64,000 nt of DNA, taken from positions 186,001 through 250,000 of the forward strand of contig CAWJHE010000009.1 in the NCBI GenBank assembly GCA_963842455.1, in the 5' to 3' direction. The notes beneath the pieces are model-generated. The model worked only from the letters and a program-made list of their open reading frames with translations, ran no database searches and was not told where the DNA came from. This DNA comes from CAWJHE01 sp963842455. Its GTDB lineage: Bacteria; Chloroflexota; Anaerolineae; Anaerolineales; UBA4823. This document shows positions 16,307 to 25,033 of this stretch, one piece after another; position 1 is the stretch's first letter; the number at the start of each line of letters is the position of its first letter. Both the position numbers and the translations under genes were made by a program.

Positions 16307-17092
16307 ATGAGTACCAATTCAATAAGTAAAAGAGAGTTTTCCGATCTTTTCCAAACCATTCGCCCGCAACGTGGCCTGGCATTTGGTTTCATCTTGCTAA
16401 CTGCACTGCTGGCATTCGAGCTATTTAACTACAGCACCACTGAGTACGCACTGGCTGATCTATTAGGTGAGCTGGAATTTCTCAGTATCCGCTGGGCCAC
16501 GATCCTGGCAATTGCCTTTTGCGGCATCGACTTTGCTGGCATAGCCCGTCTGTTTACGCCTCAAAAGGATCCGGGGATTCACAACGAGGCCTGGTATCTA
16601 TTTGGTGCGTGGCTGCTGGCCGCCACTATGAATGCCATGTTAACCTGGTGGGGAGTTTCTTTAGCTGTTCTGAGTCATGAAACGCTCGGGAATGCGGTGA
16701 TCGAACGGCAGGTGCTGCTACGAGTTGTACCAATATTTGTGGCAGTCATGATTTGGTTGATCCGCGTCCTGATTATCGGATCCTTCTCAGTCGCTGGGGA
16801 CCAAATTCTTAACCAAACCAACACCTCGCAGGTCAGACAGGCTGCCCGCCCTCGTATCAATCCAACAACATCACCTGTGCGTTCATTCACCAATCAACCG
16901 CAAACGCAGCATGCTATTTCTGCCAGACCTAAAAGCCCTGCATCGTCCCAGCCTGTTTCTGCTTCAGAATCCGGATACAGAAGACCCGAACCGACATATC
17001 ATCCCTTGTCCATGAGCCCAACCAGAAATACCAATACGAGTACAATTTCGCACAGCTCACGGAATTCTTCGACCACCCAATACCGCGGATAG
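16307..17092 (+). CDS. Uncharacterised four-helix membrane protein with Ser/Thr/Pro-rich tail
   Basis: A 261-aa protein of unknown family. After a short basic N-terminus come four hydrophobic helices: GLAFGFILLTALLAFELF, ATILAIAFCGIDFAGIARLF, a third near WYLFGAWLLAATMNAML and a fourth near VPIFVAVMIWLIRVLII. The last 95 residues (from about NQTNTSQVRQAARP) are polar, rich in Ser, Thr, Pro and Arg, and look disordered. ATG 16307 has GGAGG 8 bases upstream. It shares a LexA-type control region with the divergent lytic transglycosylase, so a role in the envelope during DNA damage is a reasonable but untested guess. Confidence 0.83.
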   Translation: MSTNSISKREFSDLFQTIRPQRGLAFGFILLTALLAFELFNYSTTEYALADLLGELEFLSIRWATILAIAFCGIDFAGIARLFTPQKDPGIHNEAWYLFGAWLLAATMNAMLTWWGVSLAVLSHETLGNAVIERQVLLRVVPIFVAVMIWLIRVLIIGSFSVAGDQILNQTNTSQVRQAARPRINPTTSPVRSFTNQPQTQHAISARPKSPASSQPVSASESGYRRPEPTYHPLSMSPTRNTNTSTISHSSRNSSTTQYRG

Positions 17093-17110
17093 ACACCACC
17101 TGCAATAAAA

Positions 17111-17154
17111 ACAGGGTCTTCAAGAAGTTTCCTTATCTGAAGACCCTGTCTGAT
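17111..17154. terminator. Bidirectional-type terminator between convergent genes
   Basis: A perfect 12-bp stem (17111-17122 with 17138-17149, ACAGGGTCTTCA/TGAAGACCCTGT), loop 15 bases, followed on the plus strand by CTGATTTTT. It separates the membrane-protein gene from the convergent histidine kinase. Confidence 0.8.
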
Positions 17155-17166
17155 TTTTCTGTGCGC

Positions 17167-18564
17167 TTACCGTTCCTTGATTTCTTCTTTACATTCATCC
17201 TTAGCAAGCGGCAACCAAACACAGAATGTTGCTCCATTAGGTTCTCGGTTACTTACATCAATCTGTCCCCCATGATTACGCACAATCCAATAAGCGATGG
17301 ATAGTCCCAATCCGAATCCCTTACCGTCCCGACTGCGTGTACGAGACTTCTCTCCCCGATAAAATCTTTCAAAAATATGGGGTAAATCTTCGACTGGAAT
17401 ACCTGGACCGGTGTCTGAAACGGTTAATCTTGCTTTATTTTCGACTTTCGCCAATCCCACTGTTACAGCTCCCCCAACCGGCGTATAGTTGATTGCATTC
17501 CCGATCAAATTAACCAGAACCTGTTTGAGGCGATCCTGATCACCACATACCAAAACCTGATCTATTTCTCCAAGGCGCAGTTGCAGCCTGTCCTTGGAAA
17601 GAACCTTCATCTGGCTCATCACCTCAAGCAAGACCGTATCCAGCTCAACCAGGTTCTGAGCCAGAGGAAGTTTTCCGGATTCTGCCTGAGCCAGCAATAG
17701 CAGGTCACCCACCAAGCGTGTTAATCTTTGAACTTCACTTTCAATACTCGCCATCGATTCATCATCGGTACAGTTCATACGTCGCATCAAATCTACGTTT
17801 CCCTTGATAACCGTAAGCGGCGTACGCAATTCATGCCCAACATCTGCAATAAAGCGGCGTTGGGTGTTAAATAGATTCTCAAGGCGACTCAAGGTTTGAT
17901 TGAAAGCATGAATCAGTTGCCCCACTTCATCATCCGCTGGACCCAGGTATGGAATCCGGCGCGATAGATCATCCGCCCTAGTAATCTGTAGAGCAGTTTG
18001 TGTAACCGCTTCAAGAGGCTTTAGGGCTTGTTCGGTGCTAAACCACCCGGCCAGACCAGCGATGGTCATGGAAACTGCAGCACCCACGAATAGAATCACC
18101 AACAAAACTCGTTGAATTGTATCAACCAGCGAAAGGCTGCTGGCTGTCTGAAGAATCCCAATAATTCTTTCACTATTTTGGATCGTAAGCGGTACGGTTA
18201 ATACCCTTAAGCGTGCATTGCTCACCTGTACATCATGGAAAACAGGTCGGATAGAATTTAATCCACTTGGATCCAGTGGAAAGTTAAAACCTCGGACATT
18301 TAAAGACGAAGAGATTAGCTCTCCAGTGCGCCCCCAAACCTGGATATAAACATCCGCGAATAGGTCCAACTCAGGTAATGAAGAGAGCCCTAATGAGCCC
18401 GCCTTGGAGTTACGTACTATTTGGTTTGCCGATCGGACCAGGATTTCATCTACCTGGTTTGTCAAGGTTATACTGACAGACACATACACTGCTGTCCCGA
18501 AGACAAACAGAATGCCCCCAACGATGGTCGTATAAAGGAAAGCAAGGCGGGCACGTAAGGACAT
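17167..18564 (-). CDS. Sensor histidine kinase (HAMP, HisKA, HATPase)
   Basis: A 465-aa two-component sensor. Helix 1 (about 10-32), an extracytoplasmic sensor region (about 35-150), helix 2 (about 152-172), HAMP (about 175-230), H-box DVGHELRTPLTVIKG with phospho-accepting His 244, N-box QVLVNLIGNAINYTP, G1 VSDTGPGIP, F-box IFERFYRGEKS and G2 GFGLGLSIAYWIVRNHGG. The domain set is complete. It lies 9 bases downstream of its response regulator. The signal cannot be read from the sequence. Confidence 0.93.
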   Translation of the reverse strand: MSLRARLAFLYTTIVGGILFVFGTAVYVSVSITLTNQVDEILVRSANQIVRNSKAGSLGLSSLPELDLFADVYIQVWGRTGELISSSLNVRGFNFPLDPSGLNSIRPVFHDVQVSNARLRVLTVPLTIQNSERIIGILQTASSLSLVDTIQRVLLVILFVGAAVSMTIAGLAGWFSTEQALKPLEAVTQTALQITRADDLSRRIPYLGPADDEVGQLIHAFNQTLSRLENLFNTQRRFIADVGHELRTPLTVIKGNVDLMRRMNCTDDESMASIESEVQRLTRLVGDLLLLAQAESGKLPLAQNLVELDTVLLEVMSQMKVLSKDRLQLRLGEIDQVLVCGDQDRLKQVLVNLIGNAINYTPVGGAVTVGLAKVENKARLTVSDTGPGIPVEDLPHIFERFYRGEKSRTRSRDGKGFGLGLSIAYWIVRNHGGQIDVSNREPNGATFCVWLPLAKDECKEEIKER

Positions 18565-18573
18565 GCCAGAATT

Positions 18574-19252
18574 CTAGGACGCTTCGCGTAAAACATAACC
18601 CATACCGCGAACTGTATGGATTAAGCGCAGCTCATCACTTGCCTCCAACTTTTGGCGCAAATAACGAATATAAACCTCAATGATATTGCTTTCACCACCG
18701 AAATCGTAACCCCACACCCGATCAAAAATCATATCCCGCGTTAATACCTGCCTTGGATGGCGCAAGAAAAGCTCCAACAACTCGTATTCCTTGGCGGTTA
18801 AGGAGATCACTCTATCGCCTCGAGACGCCTGTCGAGTGCCAGTATCCAAAGCCAAATCAGCAAAACGCAACACCTGAGGTCGGGAAGGTTGGGCACGTCT
18901 CAGCAAGGCGCGAATACGAGCCAACAATTCATCCAGATTAAATGGTTTGACCATATAATCATCTGCGCCCATATCTAACCCTTGAATACGATCATTGACC
19001 GTATCCTTCGCAGTTAAAATGAGAATCGGTACAGGACCTCCAGCGCGCAATCGACGGCACACTTCCAGACCATCAATACCGGGCAGCATCAGGTCCAATA
19101 CAACCAAGTCGGGAGGATTATCACGAGCCAACCCCAGACCTGTTTGTCCATCCGGAGCTGTATCAACTTGATATCCCTCATATGCCAGACCGCGTCTCGA
19201 GAAACTTTAGGATCGCATCATCATCTTCAATAATAAGTATTCTTGCGCTCAT
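18574..19252 (-). CDS. OmpR/PhoB-type response regulator (one frame break)
   Basis: Restored, it begins at ATG 19252 with SARILIIEDDDAILKFLE (acidic pocket), and continues in the +1 frame with RGLAYEGYQVDTAPDGQ. Asp 53 in VVLDLMLPGIDG is the phosphorylation site; LTAKD and KPFNLDELLARI complete the receiver. The winged-helix output domain carries LTAKEYELLELFL, a DRVWGY element and VRGMGYVL. One extra base near 19194-19198 (CTCGAGACGCGG on the minus strand) breaks the frame between FLE and RGL. It forms an operon with the downstream kinase. Confidence 0.9.
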
Positions 19253-19298
19253 AGACCCTCCGAAATTACTGATAATATACCACAGGCAAGGCAAAGAA

Positions 19299-19325
19299 AA
19301 AAGGCTACACAAGGTAGCCTTTTTG
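19299..19325 (-). terminator. Terminator of the ribosomal-protein operon
   Basis: On the minus strand: AAAGGCTAC, 5-base loop, GTAGCCTTT then TTTCTTT. It lies about 70 bases after the rplL stop and ends the long minus-strand translation block. Confidence 0.75.
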
Positions 19326-19395
19326 GGCAATATTAGACCACAATCTTCTGCCCGGAAAATTATGGTGTCAAGATAACAATTCGTCAGAAATAGTA

Positions 19396-19776
19396 TTAAG
19401 CAACTTCGACGACTGCGCCAGCGGCCTCTAATTTCGCCTTGGCATCTGCAGCAGCTTCTTTGCTAACACCTTCGAGGATCTTGCTGCCAGCAGTTTCGGC
19501 AACATCTTTGGCTTCTTTCAAGCCCAAGCTGGTGAGCTGGCGGATAGCCTTAATGACCTCGATCTTCTTAGGACCGGCGTCTTTGATAACAACATCAAAT
19601 TCGGTCTTTTCTTCTTCAGGTTCAGCAGCGGCAGCAGGGGCAGACGAAGCGGCGGCTACGGCAACAGGTGCAGCAGCGGAAACACCCCAATGCTCTTCAA
19701 GTTTCTTAACCAGTTCAGCAGCTTCAAGAACTGAAAGTTTGCTCAGCTCTTCAACCAATTTTTCTAAATCAGCCAT
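19396..19776 (-). CDS. rplL: 50S ribosomal protein L7/L12
   Basis: A 126-aa stalk protein that binds elongation factors. N-terminal dimerisation domain (LEKLVEELSKLSVLEAAELV), an Ala-rich hinge of about 20 residues, then the C-terminal domain with FDVVIKDAGPKKIEVIKAI and TSLGLKEAKDVAE. Last gene of the rplK-rplA-rplJ-rplL run; its level relative to L10 is normally set by the L10 leader upstream of rplJ. Confidence 0.98.
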   Translation of the reverse strand: MADLEKLVEELSKLSVLEAAELVKKLEEHWGVSAAAPVAVAAASSAPAAAAEPEEEKTEFDVVIKDAGPKKIEVIKAIRQLTSLGLKEAKDVAETAGSKILEGVSKEAAADAKAKLEAAGAVVEVA

Positions 19777-19843
19777 TGTAATACTCCTTATCGATCTAAT
19801 CGAAAAAATTCAAAATTTTGATATCTACACAAAAAGCATCATG

Positions 19844-20380
19844 TTAAGCCGTTGTAGGCGATGCATCTTTATCCGCATAAGCTTTAAGTACAGAAGCCAC
19901 CTGGCGAGCAGGTTCGGCAAGTGTACGGACCAATTGACTGGCCGGCGCCAAAATAACGCCCAAAATTCGGGCGCGCATAACGGGCAATGGTGGTAATTCG
20001 GCCAATGCTTTGACATCATCAGCCTGGATCGGGCTTTTCGCCAGATAACCGCCCTTAACTTTCACAAATTCTGAAGTACGGGCAAATTCCGTGATAGTTT
20101 TTGCCATCGCGGGAGCATCCTGAAATGCAAATGCAACCGCCGTGCTTCCCTCGAGGAAGCCCACGGGAATTTTCAATCCAGCCTGCTCAAATGCTACACG
20201 ACCCAGGGTATTCTTGACAACATGAAACTCGCCTCCGGCCTCGCGCACTTTGGTACGTAGATCATCGAGCTGTTTCATTGTCAATCCAGAATATTCTGTA
20301 ATAACGACTGCCTGGCTATTGTTCAGCCATTCAGTATACTGGTTAACAAGTTCGTTCTTGCGTTCCTTTGAAATTGCCAA
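19844..20380 (-). CDS. rplJ: 50S ribosomal protein L10
   Basis: A 178-aa stalk base protein that anchors L7/L12 dimers. Seen: NELVNQYTEWLNNSQAVVIT, MKQLDDLRTKVREAGGEF, VVKNTLGRVAF and the C-terminal helix ARQVASVLKAYADKD that carries L12. TTG 20380 is chosen because AAGGAGGTG sits 8 bases upstream; a longer in-frame ATG at 20467 lies inside the regulatory leader. Confidence 0.96.
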   Translation of the reverse strand: MAISKERKNELVNQYTEWLNNSQAVVITEYSGLTMKQLDDLRTKVREAGGEFHVVKNTLGRVAFEQAGLKIPVGFLEGSTAVAFAFQDAPAMAKTITEFARTSEFVKVKGGYLAKSPIQADDVKALAELPPLPVMRARILGVILAPASQLVRTLAEPARQVASVLKAYADKDASPTTA

Positions 20381-20399
20381 TGTAAATTCACCTCCTTTC

Positions 20400-20530
20400 A
20401 ACAAAAAGTCTTTGCCTCGTAGAGTAAGTGGCAAAGACTCTCCTCCCGTTGGAACGGGAAACCGCAATGCGGTAATGGTTTGGAGTGGTCTCCACCTCGG
20501 CAGGATATTATGCTTTTTTTGATATCAAGC
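20400..20530 (-). ncRNA. Ribosomal protein L10 leader
   Basis: The untranslated stretch between rplA and rplJ has the features of the L10 leader. A 10-bp stem, AGTCTTTGCC with GGCAAAGACT, sits just before the ribosome site. A second helix, CCCGTTCCAACGGG, and paired GGTGGAGACCACTCC sequences lie upstream. In other bacteria the L10-L12 complex binds this RNA and represses rplJL. Assignment is by position and visible pairing; covariance-model scoring would settle it. Confidence 0.72.
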
Positions 20531-20596
20531 ACCTGCTGTCTCTGGCGAAGCAGTTAGCAACAAAAGTCGCTTTTTATTATACCTCAGGTTTCCGGA

Positions 20597-21316
20597 TTAT
20601 TCCCGGATCTCCATATTCTGAGCCTGGACAGGATCGACCTTAATCCCAGGACCCATCGTAGCGGTTAAGGTAACCTTGCGAATATACGTGCCTTTTGTGG
20701 CAGCTGGGCGAGCTTTCTTGATCGCCTCAAGCAAAGCAGCCATATTATCATACAGCTTATCCTCTTCAAAGGACACTTTGCCAATCGGTACATGCAGGTT
20801 AGCGGTTTTATCAACACGGAACTCTACACGTCCTGCCTTAGCCTCATTAATAACTCGTCCTAAATCTTCTGCTGGTGCAACGGTACCTGCTTTAGGATTA
20901 GGCATTAAACCACGCGGGCCAAGAATACGGCCAAGGCGTCCCACTTTGCCCATCATATCTGGTGTCGCAATCGCCACATCAAAATCCGTCCAACCTGCCT
21001 GAATCTTATTCAGAATCTCGTCATCATCTGCAACAAAATCCGCTCCAGCTTCACGCGCATTTGTAGCACCATCACCCTGAGCGAAGACCAACACACGCAC
21101 AGATTTACCCAGACCGTGTGGTAAAACGACCACATCACGAACCTGTTGGTCTGCATGGCGAGGATCTACACCTAAGCGGATATGTACTTCAACTGTTGCG
21201 TCAAACTTCGCATATGAAGTTTGCTTGGCAAGTTTCACTGCTTCAGCAGGATCATAATTCTGGTCGCGATCTACTTTCGCTGCAGCTTCAAGATATTTCT
21301 TTCCATGTTTTGCCAT
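20597..21316 (-). CDS. rplA: 50S ribosomal protein L1
   Basis: A 239-aa ribosomal protein of the L1 stalk. Hallmarks are HIRLGVDPRHADQQVRD, VVLPHGLGKSVRVLVFA, GRLGRILGPRGLMPNPK and KTANLHVPIGKVSF. ATG 21316 (MAKHGKKY) follows GGAGAAATC; the ATG at 21337 lacks a ribosome site. It lies between rplK and the L10 leader. Confidence 0.98.
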   Translation of the reverse strand: MAKHGKKYLEAAAKVDRDQNYDPAEAVKLAKQTSYAKFDATVEVHIRLGVDPRHADQQVRDVVVLPHGLGKSVRVLVFAQGDGATNAREAGADFVADDDEILNKIQAGWTDFDVAIATPDMMGKVGRLGRILGPRGLMPNPKAGTVAPAEDLGRVINEAKAGRVEFRVDKTANLHVPIGKVSFEEDKLYDNMAALLEAIKKARPAATKGTYIRKVTLTATMGPGIKVDPVQAQNMEIRE

Positions 21317-21368
21317 GATTTCTCCTTTGTGGTGCAAGCGGGTAAATGTTTTACCCTCCCACCGGGAA

Positions 21369-21795
21369 CTAGTCTACTATTTCCAGACCCATATTGCGGG
21401 CTGTACCTTCGATTTGGCGCATTGCGCCTTCAATATCAATAGCGTTCAGATCTTTCATCTTTACTTCTGCAATTTCGCGAACCTGCGCCGCGAGTTACTT
21501 TGCCAACTTTTACCTTCGGCGCTTGCGCAGAGCCTTTGGGAACTCCAGCTGCTTTCTTTAACAATACCGAGGCAGGCGAGGTCTTCAAAATAAAAGTGAA
21601 AGAACCATCTGTAAAGATGCTAATTTCAGCCGGTATAATTTCACCCATTCGGCTTGACGTACGGGCATTGTACTCTTTACAGAAAGCCATCAAGTTAATT
21701 CCATGGCCAGCCAGGGCGGGACCAATGGGGGGTGCTGGGTTAGCTTTCCCAGCAGAGATCTGCAAACGAACAATTGCTTTAAGTTTCTTTGCCAC
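21369..21795 (-). CDS. rplK: 50S ribosomal protein L11 (one frame break)
   Basis: L11 binds the GTPase-associated centre of 23S rRNA. Seen: AIVRLQISAGKANPAPPIGP (N-terminal domain), GINLMAFCKEYN, FTFILKTSPASVLLKKAAG. The frame then slips: a stop comes at 21436, but the +1 frame gives AQVREIAEVKMKDLNA and MRQIEGTARNMGLEIVD, the normal C-terminus, ending at 21369. One extra G near 21487-21493 (ACTCGCGGCGCAG on the minus strand) accounts for it. Because L11 is nearly universal and sits in an intact operon, a sequence error is far likelier than a pseudogene. Confidence 0.93.
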
Positions 21796-21881
21796 AGTTA
21801 CACTCCTTCGTGGTATTTACGGGTGATAAGGGTCGCCCTCCCACTAAATATGCGACAGTCATTTGATTGGCGACTGTCAAT

Positions 21882-22553
21882 TTATGCTTTTTCTACCTGC
21901 AAGAAATCCAACTCGACCGGAGTTTCCCGACCGAAGAAATTCACCATTACACGGACCTTTGCGCGCTCCATATCAATTTCATCGACTGTACCGCGAAAAT
22001 CGTTGAACGGTCCATCAACAATTCTTACTCTTTCGCCAGATTTGAAGGTTACCTTAATGCGCGGGGCTTCAGCTTCCATCCGCTTTAAGATTTGGGCCAC
22101 TTCTTCTGGACGAAGTGGTGTGGGCTGGTTACCCATCCCCACGAAACCCGTTACCCCAGGCGTATTACGGACTACATACCAGGATTCCTCTGAGAGGATC
22201 ATGTTTACCAGGATATAGCCAGGAAAAACGCGGCGCTCAACTGTGCGACGTTTGCCTTCCTTCACCTCAATCTCTTCTTCTGTGGGGACCACAACATCAA
22301 AGATTTTATCTTTCATCCCCATCGTTTCTATACGCTGCTCGAGATTATGGCGCACTTTATTTTCATAACCAGAATAGCAATGCACAACATACCAGGAACG
22401 ATCATCCTCTGCCTGGATTTCACCATCCGAGGTGTCTGCAAAATCCTGGAAATCAAAATCATCCGTCAACAGATCATCTGTTTCGGCTTTAAACTCTTCG
22501 CCAGCATTTTCTAAAGATGCCTTGGACGGATCGTCCTTCTCAAAAAAATCCAT
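21882..22553 (-). CDS. nusG: Transcription termination/antitermination factor NusG
   Basis: A 223-aa elongation factor. The NGN domain begins at about residue 52 (RSWYVVHCYSGYENKVRHNL) and includes VFPGYILVNM and VRNTPGVTGFVG; the KOW domain follows (FKSGERVRIVDGPFNDFRG). The first 50 residues are an acidic extension (ETDDLLTDDFDFQDFAD) absent from E. coli NusG and probably disordered. It lies between secE and rplK, the classic order. Confidence 0.97.
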   Translation of the reverse strand: MDFFEKDDPSKASLENAGEEFKAETDDLLTDDFDFQDFADTSDGEIQAEDDRSWYVVHCYSGYENKVRHNLEQRIETMGMKDKIFDVVVPTEEEIEVKEGKRRTVERRVFPGYILVNMILSEESWYVVRNTPGVTGFVGMGNQPTPLRPEEVAQILKRMEAEAPRIKVTFKSGERVRIVDGPFNDFRGTVDEIDMERAKVRVMVNFFGRETPVELDFLQVEKA

Positions 22554-22652
22554 AAGACTTACTTCCTGTTTCTTAGAATGGTCATGCTACCTCATACTCA
22601 TCTGATCAAGTAAGCACACCATTCTGACAGTCTACCCAAAAAATTCTTTACA

Positions 22653-22871
22653 TCAAGTCAAGATCAAAGCAAATAGTTGTGTAAAGATATAATCCAAAAA
22701 ACCTAAAAGGGCGCTCATACTCAAGGTTACAATCAGCACCACGATTGTCAGGTTAGTAGCCTCTTTTCGGGTAGGCCAAGAGACTTTGCGCAGCTCACCT
22801 ACGGTTTCGTTGAAATAGCGCTTTATCGCATTTGGTTGCTTTCGAGCAACAGCCTTATCATCTTTAGCCAC
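22653..22871 (-). CDS. secE: Preprotein translocase subunit SecE
   Basis: A 72-aa single-span SecE. Conserved amphipathic helix NETVGELRKVSWPTRKEA, then the membrane helix TIVVLIVTLSMSALLGFLDY. GTG 22871 is the start: AAGGAGATTTTC precedes it directly, while the open frame extends upstream into the tRNA spacer. It stabilises SecY in the secretion channel. Confidence 0.95.
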   Translation of the reverse strand: MAKDDKAVARKQPNAIKRYFNETVGELRKVSWPTRKEATNLTIVVLIVTLSMSALLGFLDYIFTQLFALILT

Positions 22872-22970
22872 GAAAATCTCCTTCCGGAAAATTCCCAATA
22901 AAAATAAAACTTTACAATTATTCTCACGGGCAAAACGCCGCCTTATGAGACGGCGTTGCTCCGATCCAGG

Positions 22971-23044
22971 CAGGCCAGGCAGGAATCGAACCCACAACCC
23001 CCGGTTTTGGAGACCGGTGCTCTGCCAAATTGAGCTACTGGCCT
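22971..23044 (-). tRNA. tRNA-Trp (CCA)
   Basis: Minus-strand cloverleaf: acceptor AGGCCAG/CTGGCCT with discriminator G, D arm TAGCTCAATTTGGCAGAGC, anticodon stem CCGGT/ACCGG around CTCCAAA, T arm with GGTTCGATTCC. The CCA tail is not encoded. Sits between rpmG and secE. Confidence 0.96.
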
Positions 23045-23125
23045 AAACCTCAAGGCCGGATGGATCGGCTCGCCGCCATTTGCCAAAAACTTGGCTGGTG
23101 CGCCGTCCGGCTTTGGGGAAACTGA

Positions 23126-23293
23126 CTACTTTGTCTCGCGATGCGCGGTGTGTTTGCGGCAGCGACGACAAAACTTCTGCAACTCAAGGCGCCCCGGGTC
23201 GTTGCGCCTGTTCTTCTCAGTTGTGTAATTGCGTTCTTTGCACTCTGTACAGGCTAACGTAATTACGGGACGAACATCTTTTTTGGATGCCAT
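23126..23293 (-). CDS. rpmG: 50S ribosomal protein L33 (zinc-binding form)
   Basis: A 55-aa protein starting MASKKDVRPVITLACTEC and ending KHTAHRETK. Four cysteines in two CxxC pairs (CTEC and CRRC) make it the zinc-binding C+ form. TEKNRRNDPGRLELQKF is the L33 signature. It lies in the standard tuf, rpmG, tRNA-Trp, secE order. Confidence 0.96.
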   Translation of the reverse strand: MASKKDVRPVITLACTECKERNYTTEKNRRNDPGRLELQKFCRRCRKHTAHRETK

Positions 23294-23345
23294 AACAATC
23301 TAATCCTGCCGCCGCATCCCTGCGGGGCAACTCCTTCCGAACTTA

Positions 23346-24548
23346 TTATGCAATAATCTTCGTGATCACGCCGGCGCCTACAGTCAGACCACCTTCGCGA
23401 ATAGCAAACTTTGAGCCCTGCTCCAACGCCACCGGTACGATCAATTCCACTTCCAGGTTGACGCTATCACCAGGCATTACCATTTCTACACCATCCGGCA
23501 ACTTGATGTTCCCGGTTACATCCATCGTTCGAATATAGAATTGCGGCCGGTATCCGGTAAAGAAAGCTTTGTGCCGCCCGCCTTCGTCTTTCCTCAGCAC
23601 GTACACTTCGCTCATGAACTTGGTGTGCGGTGTGATGCTCTTCGGCTTGGCAACTACCATGCCGCGCTCCACATCCGTGCGCTCAATACCGCGCAGCAAT
23701 AATCCGCAGTTATCCCCAGCCATGCCCTCGTCCAAGGACTTGTGGAACATTTCCACTCCCGTTACCACAGAGCTCATGCTCTTCTCGCGCAGTCCTACAA
23801 TCTCTACAGGCTCGCTGACTTTGATGCGTCCACGATCCACACGTCCGGTCACAACCGTGCCGCGACCCTTGATCGAGAATACATCTTCCACTGGCATCAT
23901 GAACGGTTTGTCCACATCGCGTACCGGTTCCGGAATGTACTCATCTACTACCCGCAGCAACTCCTTGATGCTCTCGTATTCCGGTGCATTCAAGTCTTTG
24001 CTCGTGCTCTCCAGGGCGTGTAAGGCGCTGCCGCGTACGATCGGGGTCGTGTCTCCCGGGAAGCCATACTCACTCAGCAACTCTCGCAGCTCCAGCTCAA
24101 CCAGCTCCAATAGCTCCGGATCGTCCATCATGTCAACTTTGTTCAAGTACACCACGATCGCTGGTACTTCTACCTGGCGTGCCAGCAAGACGTGCTCTCG
24201 GGTCTGCGGCATCGGCCCATCCGGCGCTGCCACTACCAGGATCGCGCCGTCTACCTGCGCTGCACCGGTGATCATGTTCTTAATATAGTCTCGGTGTCCC
24301 GGCATGTCCACGTGCGCATAGTGCCGCTTCTCGGTCTGGTATTCTACGTGTGCAATGTTGATCGTGATGCCGCGCGCTTTTTCTTCCGGCGCATTGTCGA
24401 TCGAGTCAAAGGCGCGATATTCTCCAAATCCCATCATGTTGGCGTATTTGGTGATCGCTGCCGTTAAGGTCGTTTTCCCATGGTCAATATGCCCCATGGT
24501 CCCTACATTCATATGTGGCTTATTGCGGTCAAATTTTTGCTTTGCCAT
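23346..24548 (-). CDS. tuf: Elongation factor Tu
   Basis: A 400-aa GTPase that delivers aminoacyl-tRNA. P loop GHIDHGKTT, switch I region EEKARGITINIAHVEY, G3 DMPGHRDYIKNMITGAAQVD, G4 NKVDMM, and the two beta-barrel domains with KGRGTVVTGRVDRG and GGRHKAFFTGYRPQFY. The usual Cys in DCPGH is Met here. SD GGAG precedes ATG 24548. It follows three tRNA genes in one minus-strand unit. Confidence 0.98.
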   Translation of the reverse strand: MAKQKFDRNKPHMNVGTMGHIDHGKTTLTAAITKYANMMGFGEYRAFDSIDNAPEEKARGITINIAHVEYQTEKRHYAHVDMPGHRDYIKNMITGAAQVDGAILVVAAPDGPMPQTREHVLLARQVEVPAIVVYLNKVDMMDDPELLELVELELRELLSEYGFPGDTTPIVRGSALHALESTSKDLNAPEYESIKELLRVVDEYIPEPVRDVDKPFMMPVEDVFSIKGRGTVVTGRVDRGRIKVSEPVEIVGLREKSMSSVVTGVEMFHKSLDEGMAGDNCGLLLRGIERTDVERGMVVAKPKSITPHTKFMSEVYVLRKDEGGRHKAFFTGYRPQFYIRTMDVTGNIKLPDGVEMVMPGDSVNLEVELIVPVALEQGSKFAIREGGLTVGAGVITKIIA

Positions 24549-24598
24549 GCGATTTTATCTCCTTCGATCAATAAAACAATTTTCTCTTCGACAACGAG

Positions 24599-24671
24599 AG
24601 CCCTCAATGGGATTTGAACCCATGACCCCGTTCTTACCAAGAACGTGCTCTACCGACTGAGCTATGAGGGC
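24599..24671 (-). tRNA. tRNA-Thr (GGT)
   Basis: Acceptor GCCCTCA/TGAGGGC, D arm TAGCTCAGTCGGTAGAGC, anticodon stem CGTTC/GAACG with loop TTGGTAA (anticodon GGT), T arm GGTTCAAATCC. No encoded CCA. Directly upstream of tuf. Confidence 0.96.
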
Positions 24672-24733
24672 ATATCGTTCCTTGACTACACACTGACAGG
24701 TGCCGCTTTCACACCTGTCAGCTGTGGGTCCTG

Positions 24734-24816
24734 TGGGCGGTGAAGGATTCGAACCTCCGAAGGCGTCTGCCAACTGATTTACAGTCAGTCCCCGTTGGCC
24801 ACTTGGGTAACCGCCC
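24734..24816 (-). tRNA. tRNA-Tyr (GTA)
   Basis: A class II tRNA with a long variable arm: acceptor GGGCGGT/ACCGCCC, discriminator A, anticodon GTA in ACTGACTGTAAATCAGT, variable arm CAGACGCCTTCGG, T arm GGTTCGAATCC. Middle gene of the tRNA-tuf unit. Confidence 0.96.
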
Positions 24817-24885
24817 ATTATTTAAGCTGTTGTTAGCTCGAGATCAAGGCTGAAATCTCAACCTTGATCGCCAACCACCAACACA

Positions 24886-24958
24886 AGCCGACGACGGGAA
24901 TCGAACCCGTAACCTACCACTTACAAGGCGGTTGCTCTGCCGATTGAGCTACGTCGGC
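24886..24958 (-). tRNA. tRNA-Thr (TGT)
   Basis: Acceptor GCCGACG/CGTCGGC, D arm TAGCTCAATCGGCAGAGC, anticodon stem ACCGC/GTGGT with loop CTTGTAA (anticodon TGT), T arm GGTTCGATTCC. First gene of the tRNA-tuf unit, 37 bases after the -10 box. Confidence 0.95.
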
Positions 24959-24995
24959 GGCAAGCCGGTGATTACCCGTTCTCGAGGCGAGAGGC

Positions 24996-25024
24996 ATTAT
25001 ACCAGAGGGCGCATTTCGGAGCAA
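24996..25024 (-). promoter_or_regulatory. Promoter of the tRNA-tuf-secE transcription unit
   Basis: Minus strand: TTGCTC (25019-25024), 17-base spacer, TATAAT (24996-25001), followed by a GC-rich stretch before tRNA-Thr, as often seen at stable-RNA promoters. Confidence 0.68.
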
Positions 25025-25033
25025 GGCCTATCA

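Noticed and set aside
19439..19996. A 185-codon plus-strand frame across rplL and rplJ
   Set aside because: Antisense to two clear ribosomal-protein genes; the Ser/Ala-rich translation mirrors the Ala-rich hinge of L7/L12.
23569..24288. A 239-codon open frame on the plus strand across tuf
   Set aside because: It is antisense to the highly conserved EF-Tu gene, has low-complexity Ser/Thr-rich content and no ribosome site; a codon-bias shadow.
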